A stretch of 64,000 nucleotides of DNA, taken from NCBI GenBank assembly GCA_965277025.1, contig OZ255706.1, positions 496,001-560,000 on the forward strand, read 5' to 3'. The DNA comes from Methylomarinum sp965277025 (GTDB lineage Bacteria; Pseudomonadota; Gammaproteobacteria; Methylococcales; Methylomonadaceae). The notes beneath the pieces were generated by a model, which was not told where the DNA came from, searched no databases, and saw only the letters and a list, made by a program, of their open reading frames with translations. The translations under genes and the position numbers were made by a program. Shown here one piece after another: positions 36,409 to 46,045 of the stretch; positions within the stretch are counted from its first letter, which is position 1; each line of letters starts with the position of its first letter.

Positions 36409-37047
36409 ATGCAAACTTATAAAAAAGAATTTATTCAATACGCTTTGGACTGCGGAGTTTTAAAATTTGGTTCATTCAAATTAAAATCCGGCCGTACCAG
36501 TCCTTATTTTTTTAACACGGGTTTATTCAATACCGGCGCCAAACTCGGTCGCTTAGGCCATTTTTATAGCCAGGCATTAATAGAAGCAGGCCTTGAGATT
36601 GATATTCTCTACGGGCCCGCCTACAAAGGCATCCCGTTGGTCAGCACTGTTTCCATCGCTTATGCACATGCAAAACAAGATATTCCATTTGTCTTCAATC
36701 GCAAGGAAATCAAAGATCATGGTGAAGGAGGACAGCTGGTTGGTGCACCGTTGAAAGGTAAAACACTGATTATCGACGATGTCATCACTGCTGGAACTTC
36801 GGTCCGGGAATCGGTAGAAATTATCCAGCAAGCAGGCGCGGAAGTAGCTGGCGTATTAATCGCACTTGATCGACAAGAAAAAGGCCGGAATAACATATCT
36901 GCCATTCAAGAAGTTGAAGAGCAATTCAATATTCCAGTCATCGCTATTATTTCACTGGCTGATATTGTCAAATTCCTTGAACTGGCCCCCAATTCAGAGC
37001 AACAACTTGTACAAATCCGCCAATACCAACAGAAATATGGGCTATAA
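36409..37047 (+). CDS. pyrE: Orotate phosphoribosyltransferase
   Basis: Pyrimidine synthesis enzyme, 212 residues. Seen: FKLKSGRTSPYFFNTGLF, LYGPAYKGIPLV, FNRKEIKDHGEGGQLVGAPL and the PRPP-binding motif TLIIDDVITAGTSVRES. Stands alone; an IS701-like element begins 40 bases after its stop. Confidence 0.95.
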   Translation: MQTYKKEFIQYALDCGVLKFGSFKLKSGRTSPYFFNTGLFNTGAKLGRLGHFYSQALIEAGLEIDILYGPAYKGIPLVSTVSIAYAHAKQDIPFVFNRKEIKDHGEGGQLVGAPLKGKTLIIDDVITAGTSVRESVEIIQQAGAEVAGVLIALDRQEKGRNNISAIQEVEEQFNIPVIAIISLADIVKFLELAPNSEQQLVQIRQYQQKYGL

Positions 37048-37086
37048 AGCTTTTGCTTGTAAAAAATTTCCTGATTTGAACTACAC

Positions 37087-38211
37087 TAGAAGTTACGCAT
37101 TGACAGGCAATGTTAAACTATGGGTTTAAAAAATCCCAAAGTCAATGCAAGGCAAACCTTGATAAGAGAAATAACACGCCCCTCAACAGCCTGCTGTACA
37201 TTACCCATGTATATTGGTTTTTTATTAAGTGAGCCGAAACAAGCTAGTTGTCGACGATTAGGAGAAGTCATGTCAATATCACATGATAGCGTAAATCGAT
37301 TTCTAAATCGGGAGCATTACACTGGGCGAGATTTATACAATGAAGCCAGCGCAGGCCTGAATTTAAAGGGCGGAACCTTGAGTGTTGACGATAGTGTTCT
37401 TGATAAACCTTATAGCCAATATATGGCATATGTCAGTTATTTTTGGTCGGGAAAACATCATAGAGCAGTCAAGGGAATCAATCTTGTCACGTTGTACTAC
37501 ACAGACATTCAAGGAAAACACCAACCACTGAATTTCCGGGTGGTCGATAAGGCGGAAGGAAAGACAAAAAATGACTATTTTCAAGACATGCTGACCGAAG
37601 TATTAGCTTGGGGACTAGAACCTGGTTTTGTAACAGGAGATAGCTGGTACAGTTGCGTGGATAATCTTAAATTGACAAGAAATCATCAGACAGGATTATT
37701 CTTTGCAGTGGAAGGTAATCGATTAGTCTCTGTTGAAAAAGGTTCATGGGTTCAAGTCAGGCAATTAGAAATCCCGGAAGACGGCTTAATGGTTTGGCTC
37801 AAAAATTTTGGGTATGTGAAATTATTTCGGACGACCTTGAAAGAACAAGTTCGCCATTACATAAGTTCACTACCTGATGAAGAAAAAACCGCTGTTTTTG
37901 ACAAGAAAGCATTTACCGAACAACATGACAGGCATTGGCAGATTGAGCAATATCATCGGGCAATAAAGCAGGTGTGTAATATTGAGCGGTTCCAGGTTCG
38001 CAATAAAAGAGCAATAAATAATCATATTTTTTCTGCAATTTGTGGCTTTGTTCAATTACAAAAATTGAGCTTTGCAGACGTGATTAATAATTGCTATAGC
38101 GTACAGCGGAATTTATTCAACGATGTTATGGCTTCGTTTATCGACACCTTTATGCCAAATATGAATCATTTAATCCCAAAATTTCGATCTGTTGTCAATG
38201 CGTAACTTCTA
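37087..38211 (+). mobile_element. IS701-like insertion sequence
   Basis: About 1125 bp with 19-base terminal repeats TAGAAGTTACGCATTGACA / TGTCAATGCGTAACTTCTA. No target duplication is visible. It ends the histidine kinase gene on one side and abuts pyrE downstream sequence on the other, which suggests an insertion followed by an adjacent deletion. Confidence 0.85.
37120..38205 (+). CDS. IS701-like DDE transposase
   Basis: 361 residues. DDE features: GGTLSVDDSVLDKPYS (first D), FVTGDSWYSCVDNL (second D) and HWQIEQYHRAIKQVCNIERFQV (E, YxxxK-like). Related to transposases common in cyanobacteria and methanotrophs. Intact frame. Confidence 0.85.
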   Translation: MGLKNPKVNARQTLIREITRPSTACCTLPMYIGFLLSEPKQASCRRLGEVMSISHDSVNRFLNREHYTGRDLYNEASAGLNLKGGTLSVDDSVLDKPYSQYMAYVSYFWSGKHHRAVKGINLVTLYYTDIQGKHQPLNFRVVDKAEGKTKNDYFQDMLTEVLAWGLEPGFVTGDSWYSCVDNLKLTRNHQTGLFFAVEGNRLVSVEKGSWVQVRQLEIPEDGLMVWLKNFGYVKLFRTTLKEQVRHYISSLPDEEKTAVFDKKAFTEQHDRHWQIEQYHRAIKQVCNIERFQVRNKRAINNHIFSAICGFVQLQKLSFADVINNCYSVQRNLFNDVMASFIDTFMPNMNHLIPKFRSVVNA

Positions 38212-38375
38212 TTTAATTATTTTGACCATTTCCTGATGGACATACAGAACCTCGCCATCATCAAGGTGTAACCGGTATTCTATATGCTGGATGGTTTTGC
38301 TATACGGTGCTTCCAGAATCATGCTTCTGACTGTTTCACGATCCTCGCCCTCAACCAGCTGCAAAAATCCATCTA
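38212..38375 (-). pseudogene. Hybrid histidine kinase fragment 5 (PAS, truncated)
   Basis: 54 codons on the minus strand, DGFLQLVEGEDRETVRSMIL...EYRLHLDDGEVLYVHQE, which complete most of the PAS domain begun in fragment 4. The reading frame resumes exactly after the IS630 insertion and its TA duplication. The rest of the gene is missing: IS701-like sequence begins right after VKIIK. Confidence 0.75.
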
Positions 38376-39686
38376 GTGCACATAAGCGAAAACACCAATG
38401 CTATTTATGAGGAATATATTGTAATATGCTGAATAATACTATATTAAATTCAGCAGGTGATATCATGCCACGTCTAACAGCAGCCCCAATCAGTTTAACA
38501 GAAGAACAACGCACGTTATTGCAAGGCACAGTGCGTAAACATACAAGTCCTCAGAATTTGGTGACACGTTGCCGTATTATATTGTTGGCAGATGAAGGCA
38601 TCAGTGTACATGAAACCATGCGCCAGTTAAAAATTGGACGGACAACTGTTCAAAATTGGCGAAAACGCTGGTTACAGAACAGTGAACAAGAAAATCCTTT
38701 AGCCCGGCTTCAAGATGCACCGCGAAGCGGTGCGCCTGCTATCTATACGGCGGAGCAAATTTGCAGCATTATCGCGATAGCCTGCGAACGCCCAGAGGAT
38801 AGTCAACGCCCGATCACTCATTGGACGCAACAAGAAATAGCCGATGAAGCGATAAAACGGGGCATTGTTGATTATATTTCACAGCGCTCTGTTGGGCGCT
38901 TTTTAAAAAGAAGCGGACCTGCAACCCCACCGGATGAAAGGCTGGTTGACGGCAAAAAAAGATGAATACTTCGACGAGAGGTGTCAAGATGTTTGCGAAA
39001 CTACCAACGGGCTTTGGAGCGGGAAGAGCAAGGCATCAAAACGATTTCGATTGATGAAATGACAGGGATTCAAGCTTTAGAGCGAGCAGCGCAGATATTG
39101 CCGATGAAGAAAGGAAAAATTGAGCGACAAGAATTTGAATATATTCGACATGGTACCCAGACCTTGATTGCAGGTTTTGATGTGGCCACGGGAGAAGTAA
39201 TGGGAAGTATAGGAGAAACTCGAACAGAGCAAGATTTTGCCGAGTTTTTGAACCTGCTTTTTCATCAACAACCCAAACAAACCCATTGGCATTTAGTCAT
39301 GGATAATCTCAATACACATTGTTCAGAATCGGTGGTTCGATTAATTGCCGAAAAAATTTCGTATTCAGGAGAATCAGGGGTTAAAGGAAAAGAGGGTATT
39401 TTGAAATCAATGGAAAGTCGTACTGCTTTTTTGACTAACTCAAACCATCCGGTTGTTTTTCATTTTACCCCTAAGCATTGTTCATGGCTTAATCAGATAG
39501 AGATCTGGTTTTCCATTTTAATGCGTAAAGTAATCCGGCGCGGCAACTTTAAATCTAAAGAGGATTTAAACAAAAAAATAGCGGATTTCATAAAATATTT
39601 CAATGAAACCATGGCTAAGCCTTTTCGTTGGACGTATCAGGCTAAGCCACTTACTCAATAGAGTGAGAACTTACGCTTGTTTGCAC
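38376..39686 (+). mobile_element. IS630-family insertion sequence
   Basis: 1311 bp with ends GTGCACATAAGCG and CGCTTGTTTGCAC (imperfect inverted repeat), flanked by TA (38374-38375 and 39687-39688), the standard IS630/Tc1 target duplication. It interrupts a PAS domain of the large hybrid kinase. The transposase frame is split (see next entry). Confidence 0.9.
38465..39661 (+). pseudogene. IS630-family transposase with two compensating frameshifts
   Basis: From ATG 38465 (MPRLTAAPISLTEEQ) the HTH part runs to SVGRFLK near 38908. Deleting one A from the A5 run there gives EADLQPHRMKGWLTAKKDEYFDERCQDVC in another frame. A second shift near 39000 returns to the first frame at NYQRALEREEQGIKTISIDEMTG, the first catalytic D. 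DNLNTH (second D) and LNQIEIWFSIL (E) follow. So two one-base changes of opposite sign split it. Internal starts could still give a DDE-only protein. Confidence 0.75.
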
Positions 39687-39688
39687 TA

Positions 39689-40550
39689 GTGAGGCATCGA
39701 ATTTGTCTAAATCTATCTGGCATAATTCAGCCAGATGTTCCGATATTTCAAATTTATTGCCACTCACATCCCAAGTCCAATAACCTAACCGGGCAATTCG
39801 TTGAGCGGCGGTCAACTGCATTTGACTGTCTCTCAGCTTTGCCGAATTTTGACTCGCCCGCAAAATAAACCATAATCGATGTAATAAAATCGGATAATTA
39901 ATTGGCTTGACAATAAAATCATTGGCGCCAACATCAAACGCACGTTGAATAGACTCAACATCACCCAGCCCGGTTGACATGATGATCGGCACATCTGCCA
40001 GAACCGGGTTTTCCCGCATTCTAAGACAGGTCTCAAATCCATCCATCCCATCCATTATCGCATCCAGCATAATAATATCGGGCTTGTGCTGGGTAACCAT
40101 TTCCAGTGCCTGATGACCACTCTCTGCCTGATCGACAATAAATGAAGAAGCTGTTAAAGCAGCGCTGGTGATAAGACAAAAACTCTGATCATCATCGACC
40201 AGCAAAATTCTGTACTGATGCCTCTCTACTGGTTGGCTTTCAGGTATGTCAAGAGATTTATCATTAAAAAACGCATCTTCTTCATCCAGTTCAGTTGCCA
40301 GTGCCGTTAAAACGCTGGGTAATAATGTGCGTAACTGTTTAATCAATTCATCACAGCCATGCGACTCTCGTTTTGCCGCCAAATCTTCTATGGCTGCCGC
40401 CAACCTGGCCATTGCCGGCACACCTAAATTTGCACAAGCTGATTTATAGCCATGAGCGGTTTTTCTAAGCGTCTCGAAATCAGCTTGTTCGCAGGCAGAT
40501 TCCAATTGCTGAATTTCCTGGTCTGCAGAGCCTAAAAATAAATGAATAGT
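39689..40550 (-). pseudogene. Hybrid histidine kinase fragment 4 (Hpt, receiver 3, PAS start)
   Basis: Minus-strand frame: an Hpt domain with the phosphorylatable histidine in TLRKTAHGYKSACANLG, then a receiver domain (RILLVDDDQSF, phospho-Asp in IIMLDAIMDGMDG, K in FIVKPINYPIL), then the start of a PAS domain (RIARLGYWTWDVSGNKFEIS). It continues from fragment 3 across the IS3 copy and into fragment 5 across the IS630. One uninterrupted frame joins Hpt to the receiver, so these belong to one polypeptide. Confidence 0.82.
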
Positions 40551-40618
40551 TAAAGTGGACCCCATTGTCCAGACAAATTATTAGAGAATTTAAGATAGAA
40601 CCCTCATAACAGTCAGGC

Positions 40619-41539
40619 TCAATGGCTCTGGCCCATATTTTCACCCGGCGTCTGCTTGGCAGTGCCGGCATTATATTTATCCACGATTTTAGCGCCACCT
40701 CCCGTGGCGAATTGATAAACCCTGTCTGGCGTTTCATAGCCTAACGACTGATGCGGTCGTTCGCTGTTGTAAAAGGCAAAGTAGTCCGTCAACCCCGCTG
40801 ACAGTGCTTGCAGGTTGCCGTATTGCTTCAAATAAACTTCTTCATATTTCACTGTGCGCCAGAGTCGTTCAACAAAGATATTGTCCAGGGCCCGTCCCCG
40901 GCCATCCATGCTGATGGTCACGCCATGCTGACTCAATACCCCGGTGAAGTCCGCGCTGGTGAACTGTGCGCCCTGGTCGGTATTAAATATCTCCGGTGTG
41001 CCATAGGTCTTGATGGCCTGCTCCAGACAATTTACGCAAAACGCGCTGTCCATGGTATTGGAAAGTTGCCATGCCAATACTTTTCGGCTGTACCAATCCA
41101 TGATGGCCACCAGATAAACAAATCCTTGCGGCAGCCGGATATAGGTGATGTCGGTACTCCAAACCTGGTTGGGGCGTGTCACCTCGACGCCTCTTAACAG
41201 ATAGGGATAGACTTTATGCTCAGGATGCGGCTTACTGGTGTTCGGGCCCGGCGCCATGCCGACCAGCCCCAGTATGCGCATCAGCCGCTGAACCCGTTTG
41301 CGGTTGACCTGATGGTTAAGGCCGCGTAAATACTTTGTCATACGGCGTGAGCCATAAAAAGGATGCCGGGTATATTCTTCGTCGAGCAACCGCAACAGTT
41401 GCTGATCTTCAGCAGACACCGGCTGTTGTTGGCGTTTTTTCTGTTCATAGATTACTGAGCGGGTAACGTTCAATAACTGGCATTGCCGACTTAACGCCAA
41501 CTCATCTTTTTGATCCACCCAGCTTTGACGCGTGATCAT
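40619..41539 (-). CDS. IS3-family OrfB (DDE integrase)
   Basis: 306 residues, all but identical to the copy at 29538-30458 (differences include YEQKK for HEQKK and PGPN for PDPN). DDE core intact (VWSTDITYI, IFNTDQGAQ, VERLWRTVKYEE). Confidence 0.93.
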   Translation of the reverse strand: MITRQSWVDQKDELALSRQCQLLNVTRSVIYEQKKRQQQPVSAEDQQLLRLLDEEYTRHPFYGSRRMTKYLRGLNHQVNRKRVQRLMRILGLVGMAPGPNTSKPHPEHKVYPYLLRGVEVTRPNQVWSTDITYIRLPQGFVYLVAIMDWYSRKVLAWQLSNTMDSAFCVNCLEQAIKTYGTPEIFNTDQGAQFTSADFTGVLSQHGVTISMDGRGRALDNIFVERLWRTVKYEEVYLKQYGNLQALSAGLTDYFAFYNSERPHQSLGYETPDRVYQFATGGGAKIVDKYNAGTAKQTPGENMGQSH

Positions 41540-41829
41540 AGGCTGATCCCGGACTTTTTTTTAAGCCAATCCAGTTCCATATTCAACTGCCCGATTTTGG
41601 CGTACAGACGGTCCGGATTGTCTTGCGCCTTCACCGCTTTCGGCCCGCGTTTGCCTTCAAACATGCTTCCCGCATTGGCCAACAGTTCCTTTTTCCATTG
41701 GCTTACCTGAGATGGATGGACTTCATTCTCTTGAGCAATCTCATTGATCGTTTTGATGTTCTTAACCGCTTCCAGCGCGATTTTGGCCTTTTGCGCCCCG
41801 CTAAAGGTTTTCCGTTTTTTTTCGCTCAT
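41536..41829 (-). CDS. IS3-family OrfA
   Basis: 97 residues from ATG 41829, matching the copy at 29248-29541 except for single changes (GSMFEG for GSLFEG). HTH domain plus heptad tail. Overlaps orfB by four bases. Confidence 0.9.
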   Translation of the reverse strand: MSEKKRKTFSGAQKAKIALEAVKNIKTINEIAQENEVHPSQVSQWKKELLANAGSMFEGKRGPKAVKAQDNPDRLYAKIGQLNMELDWLKKKSGISL

Positions 41830-41897
41830 TTTTTGTACCTCTTTTTTCAATAGTCATAGTTTAAACTATTGTCCGGATTACGGGGTCCACTATAAGT

Positions 41898-42181
41898 CTT
41901 GTTCAGTACACTTTCACCAGACTCTGTTGTTAATGATCGCAAAGTCTCTAATACTGTAGAGTCCAATATTGATTGACTTGCCTTATCATCAATTAATAAA
42001 TCAACCTCGGTATGTGTTTCTTGCTGGTTTTTCAGCCATTTACTCAATAACGTGCTTAATTGTTGAGCATTGAATGGCTTGCTTAAATAATCATCCATGC
42101 CGGCATCCAGACACTGCTCGACAATTCCTTTTTGCACATCTGCAGTCAACGCAATAATTGGCGTATAAGGTTTATTATATT
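41898..42181 (-). pseudogene. Hybrid histidine kinase fragment 3 (end of receiver 2)
   Basis: Minus-strand frame: NKPYTPIIALTADVQKGIVEQCLDAGMDDYLSKPF holds the T and K of the second receiver domain (ALTAD and SKPF), then a linker to VLNKT at the start of the Hpt domain. It joins fragment 2 across the IS at 42182-43285 using the 7-bp duplication, and fragment 4 across the IS3 copy. Confidence 0.8.
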
Positions 42182-43285
42182 CTGATGTTACGCGCTACGC
42201 CGGATAATTGATAAAATTTGAGGATGAACAAAGAGAAATTAGACCTGTACACAGACTATTTAATCAGCAATACGAGCTATGCGACAGCAACGGGTTTGTC
42301 GTCGATGTTAGGTGGAGAAATTAGCCATGATAGTATCACGCGTTTTTTATCGTCCAGGACGTACACATCAAAAGACCTCTGGCTGGAGGTTAAACGAACA
42401 GTCCGGAAGATTGAAGAAGAAACGGGGTGTTTGATTTTTGACGATACAATCCAGGAGAAGCAATGGACAGACGAGAATGAAGTCATTTGTTGGCATTATG
42501 ACCATTGCCAGGGGCGGTCAGTCAAAGGCATCAATCTATTGAATGCCTTGTATCATACGGGCAATGTTTCGATACCCGTAGCCTTTGAAGTGGTCAAAAA
42601 ACCGATTCAGTTTTGTGATATCAAAACAAAGCAGGTTAAACGAATGGCTACGGTGACCAAAAATGAGCTGATGCGTGCGATGATTCAACAGTGTTTGAAC
42701 AATCGGCTTCAATTTCGCTATGTGTTGATGGATAGCTGGTTTACGGCTAAAGAGAATCTGGAGTTTATTGTTGACAAAGACAAACATTTCATTGGGGCTT
42801 TAAAGGATAATCATTTGGTGGCGTTGAGCGTAGACGACAAGAAACAAGGAAAATTTACCCGTGTCAGTGACATTGCATTAGAGGATAAACAAGCAGTACG
42901 CGGCTGGCTAAAAGGCTACCCACATGAAGTCCTGATTGTCCGGCGAATCTTTACAAACAAAGACGGCAGTACGGCAACCGTTAATCTGGTGTGCAGTGAT
43001 TTAACATTAACGGGTAAAAAGGTTGCGGCAATCTATCAGAAACGCTGGAAAGTCGAAGAATTTCATAAATCATTGAAATCCAATGCCGGGTTGGCAAAGT
43101 CGCCTACTCGTACCCCAACAACACAAAACAATCATATTTTTATGGCCATTATGGCGGTCTTTAAACTGGAGTGTCTCAAAATAAAACACCAAACCAATCA
43201 TTTTGCTTTGAAGGCTAAATTATATATCAAGGCTATTCGGCAGGCTTTTGCTGAATTGCAACAATTCAAGACCGCGTAACATCAG
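42182..43285 (+). mobile_element. IS701/IS4-superfamily insertion sequence (second type)
   Basis: 1104 bp, short perfect terminal repeats CTGATGTTACGCG / CGCGTAACATCAG, 7-bp target duplication TTATATT (42175-42181 and 43286-43292). It interrupts the second receiver domain of the hybrid kinase. Confidence 0.9.
42218..43279 (+). CDS. DDE transposase of IS701/IS4 superfamily
   Basis: 353 residues (the first two codons are optional: MRMNKEKLDL). DDE features: LIFDDTIQEK (first D), YVLMDSWFTAKEN (second D), IYQKRWKVEEFHKSLKSNAGLAKSPT (E with YxxxK-like signature). Intact. Family name given from memory of the motif pattern, not from a search. Confidence 0.82.
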   Translation: MRMNKEKLDLYTDYLISNTSYATATGLSSMLGGEISHDSITRFLSSRTYTSKDLWLEVKRTVRKIEEETGCLIFDDTIQEKQWTDENEVICWHYDHCQGRSVKGINLLNALYHTGNVSIPVAFEVVKKPIQFCDIKTKQVKRMATVTKNELMRAMIQQCLNNRLQFRYVLMDSWFTAKENLEFIVDKDKHFIGALKDNHLVALSVDDKKQGKFTRVSDIALEDKQAVRGWLKGYPHEVLIVRRIFTNKDGSTATVNLVCSDLTLTGKKVAAIYQKRWKVEEFHKSLKSNAGLAKSPTRTPTTQNNHIFMAIMAVFKLECLKIKHQTNHFALKAKLYIKAIRQAFAELQQFKTA

Positions 43286-44823
43286 TTATATTCTTTTTCG
43301 TATTGGCGGATCTTTTCAGTTGCTTCAAAGCCGTCCATTTCTGGCATATGGCAATCCATTAACACAGCATCATATTCGTGGCTGGTTGCTTTTTTTAACG
43401 CTTCGGCACCATCATTGGCCAACTCCACCGTACAACCAATCATCCTTAGCAGGGCCATACCCACTTCTTGATTGATTTTATTATCTTCCGCCAACAAAAT
43501 ATGTCCTTTCAATTTTGTTGACAATTGTTCAGCCTTGCCTGGGTTACGCTGCTTCTGACTGCCCAAACTATCCAACAAACGATTCAACAGTTTTTTCTGA
43601 CTAACTGGTTTATTAAGGAAAAAATCGATACCATATTGATTGGCTTCATTTTGCTCAAAAGCAATATTATCCGAACTCAATATAATGATTCCCATCGAGT
43701 CTAATTGTGGTGCTTCATAAATTTTTTTCGCCAATGTCAAACCATCCATTGTCGGCATATGCCAATCCAAAATCGCCAACTGATAAGTTTTGCCTTTAGC
43801 CTGACTTTCATATAAATAATTGAGCGCCTGTTCACTGCTGGAGAGACAGTAGCAATTTACCCCCCAGAAACTCAATTGATTACAGATAATTTCTCGATTA
43901 GTGGCATTATCGTCTACAACGAGGATATTGATATCTTTCAAAGCTGACACTTCAGCTTTTTCCAACAGTGTCTGCTTACTGGTTTTCAAGGACAAGCGAA
44001 TGCTGAAACATGAGCCTTGACCCAATGTACTGGTCAAGGTCAGCTCCCCACCCATCATTTCGACCAGTTTTTTGGATATACTCAAACCTAACCCTGTTCC
44101 ACCATGCTTTCTGGTAATGGAACTATCCGCCTGGGTAAAGCTGTCGAAAATGGCTCCTTGTTGCTCAGGAGGAATACCCGGGCCGGTATCGATAATATCA
44201 ATCAATACCTCAACCTTATCTTCAGAGCTCTTATCTTCATCCAAACGTACTTTTAATTGCACCTCGCCATGCTGAGTAAATTTAATGGCATTACCAATGA
44301 GGTTGATTAATACTTGCCGTAATCGCTCCCCATCTGCAATCACGGTTTCATGGAAATCAACCGGCACATCAAGCACCAGTTCCAGGCCTTTTCTGTAAGC
44401 CTGTGATGACAAAATTTCCATTGTATCTTCCAGCAGCGTGCGCAAATTAAACTCGGTTTCCACCAATTGGAATTTCCCAGCTTCAATCTTGGAAAAATCA
44501 AGAATATTATTGATGATGCCTAACAATGACTCTGCTGAGCGATAAACGGTATTGGCCAGCCGTTGCTGTCGCTCGTTCAACTCAGAATTGAGCAATAATT
44601 CCGTCATGCCGAGAACGCCATTCATCGGTGTTCTTATCTCGTGACTCATGGTCGCTAAAAATTCGCTTTTCGCCTTGTTGGCAGCTTCCGCCTTTTCAAC
44701 CAGTTCATACGCCTCATCGGTTTTCTTTTGCAGATCCTGGGTGCGTTTTTGCACTTGTTCTTCCAAAGTCTCTTTTTGTTGTTTCAGCTCCTCGTTTCGA
44801 CTGTCAATCTGTTCCAGCATATT
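43286..44823 (-). pseudogene. Hybrid histidine kinase fragment 2 (HisKA, HATPase_c, receiver 1, start of receiver 2)
   Basis: Minus-strand frame: coiled-coil EQIDSRNEELKQQKE, HisKA with phospho-accepting histidine in FLATMSHEIRTPMNGVLG, HATPase_c with N-box LINLIGNAIKFTQHG, G1 DTGPGIPPEQQ and G2 GGTGLGLSISK. Then receiver 1 (ILVVDDNATN, D in AILDWHMPTMDG, K in FFLNKPVSQK). Receiver 2 begins at ILLAEDNKINQEVG with D in AVLMDCHMPEMDG. The frame continues to fragment 3 across the IS at 42182. Confidence 0.88.
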
Positions 44824-46045
44824 CTCTGTACATGACAAAAATTAACTTATGACAAATGAGTCTCATGTATTCCAGTGACAAAAGGTATGGGTTGCAAAAG
44901 AGCAATCACTTTTCTAATCATCCTTTTTGATTGAGATAAGACATTAAACAAGGTTGAGCGGATACAATCTAATCCATATCGAAACAGGCTTTGCGCGAGC
45001 CGCTGATGTGTTTTGGTTTTTATTGGTAACTCGCAATCATGTTTCCATTCGCCTGCTTTATGTGACCAACAGAAAGCAATAACGGGAAGTACTAACAATT
45101 TTTTGATCCGAAGATAACCGACTACACGCGTTTCCTCAAGTTTGAATCCCCGTCCTTTTAAACAGCCGAAAAGCGTTTCGATATCCCAACGCAAGCCATA
45201 AATTTTAATCGCATCAGGGTTCAAATGCTGACAGACGATGATTAATAACTCACCATCACTCAGCCGTAACCCACTGAGATAAATTGAACAATTTCCCAAA
45301 TAGCGCGCTGTTGAGAGGTGTCGTGTGCTACCCGGCTTAAGCCCATAAAACAAACGCTCTACGCGTATTCGCTGGCCTTGGGCATTGGTTGTCCAGGCGT
45401 TGTTGCGAATACGGATATAAAAGGGAATCTCTTGCTCAAACAACCAGCCCATCCATTCGTCTCCAATAAACTCCCGATCAGCCAAAAGACCTTTGATGTG
45501 ATGTCGGCCAAACTGCGCAATAAAGCGTTTCATCAGCGCTATACGTTCCTTCGTATTAGAGTTGCCCCGCTTGTTTAAAGGCAACCAATACACAGGAATG
45601 GCGGCACCCCGATAAACCACGGCAAGCACCAGCAGATTAATATTGGTTTTACCCCACTTCCAATTCGTCCTGTCTAACGTCAGATAGTAATCCTGATCAG
45701 TGAAACCAAACAGTTTCATGATGAAATGAGCGACTTCATTGTAATCCAGCCAATGGTCACTGAAAAATCGTTGCATCCGTCGATATCGTGAGGAAATTTT
45801 TGCCCGACGGGGAAAGAATACGGCGAGCTGGGCCAGATTGACCGTGCTAACTGCCATCAAAGCAATTAACATACCCACAAAACAAACGATTCTTGCCTTG
45901 TTCCATTGAAAGTGCTCAGTTAATATGACGGTCAGCTCATTGATTTGTAATGTCCCGTTATTCATATTCGCTAAAACAAAATGCGGTATTTAATTACATT
46001 TCAACGAGCTACGCCAGCTTTTAATATTTTTTGTCATGTACAGAG
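44824..46045 (-). mobile_element. IS4-family insertion sequence, copy 3
   Basis: 1222 bp, inverted relative to copies 1, 2 and 4. Ends CTCTGTACATGACA / TGTCATGTACAGAG; 9-bp duplication CAGCATATT (44815-44823, 46046-46054). It splits the HAMP-to-coiled-coil linker of the hybrid kinase. Confidence 0.95.
44847..45965 (-). CDS. IS4-family DDE transposase
   Basis: 372 residues, intact. The YREK motif here reads YGLRWDIETLFGCLK (Asp beside the arginine), one of a handful of differences from the other copies. Confidence 0.93.
   Translation of the reverse strand: MNNGTLQINELTVILTEHFQWNKARIVCFVGMLIALMAVSTVNLAQLAVFFPRRAKISSRYRRMQRFFSDHWLDYNEVAHFIMKLFGFTDQDYYLTLDRTNWKWGKTNINLLVLAVVYRGAAIPVYWLPLNKRGNSNTKERIALMKRFIAQFGRHHIKGLLADREFIGDEWMGWLFEQEIPFYIRIRNNAWTTNAQGQRIRVERLFYGLKPGSTRHLSTARYLGNCSIYLSGLRLSDGELLIIVCQHLNPDAIKIYGLRWDIETLFGCLKGRGFKLEETRVVGYLRIKKLLVLPVIAFCWSHKAGEWKHDCELPIKTKTHQRLAQSLFRYGLDCIRSTLFNVLSQSKRMIRKVIALLQPIPFVTGIHETHLS

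Larger units (their letters stand above)
40551..41894 (-). mobile_element. IS3-family insertion sequence, copy 2
   Basis: 1344 bp, inverted relative to copy 1, ends TAAAGTGGACCCC and GGGGTCCACTATA, target duplication AGT (40548-40550, 41895-41897). It interrupts the Hpt domain of the hybrid kinase. Confidence 0.93.
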
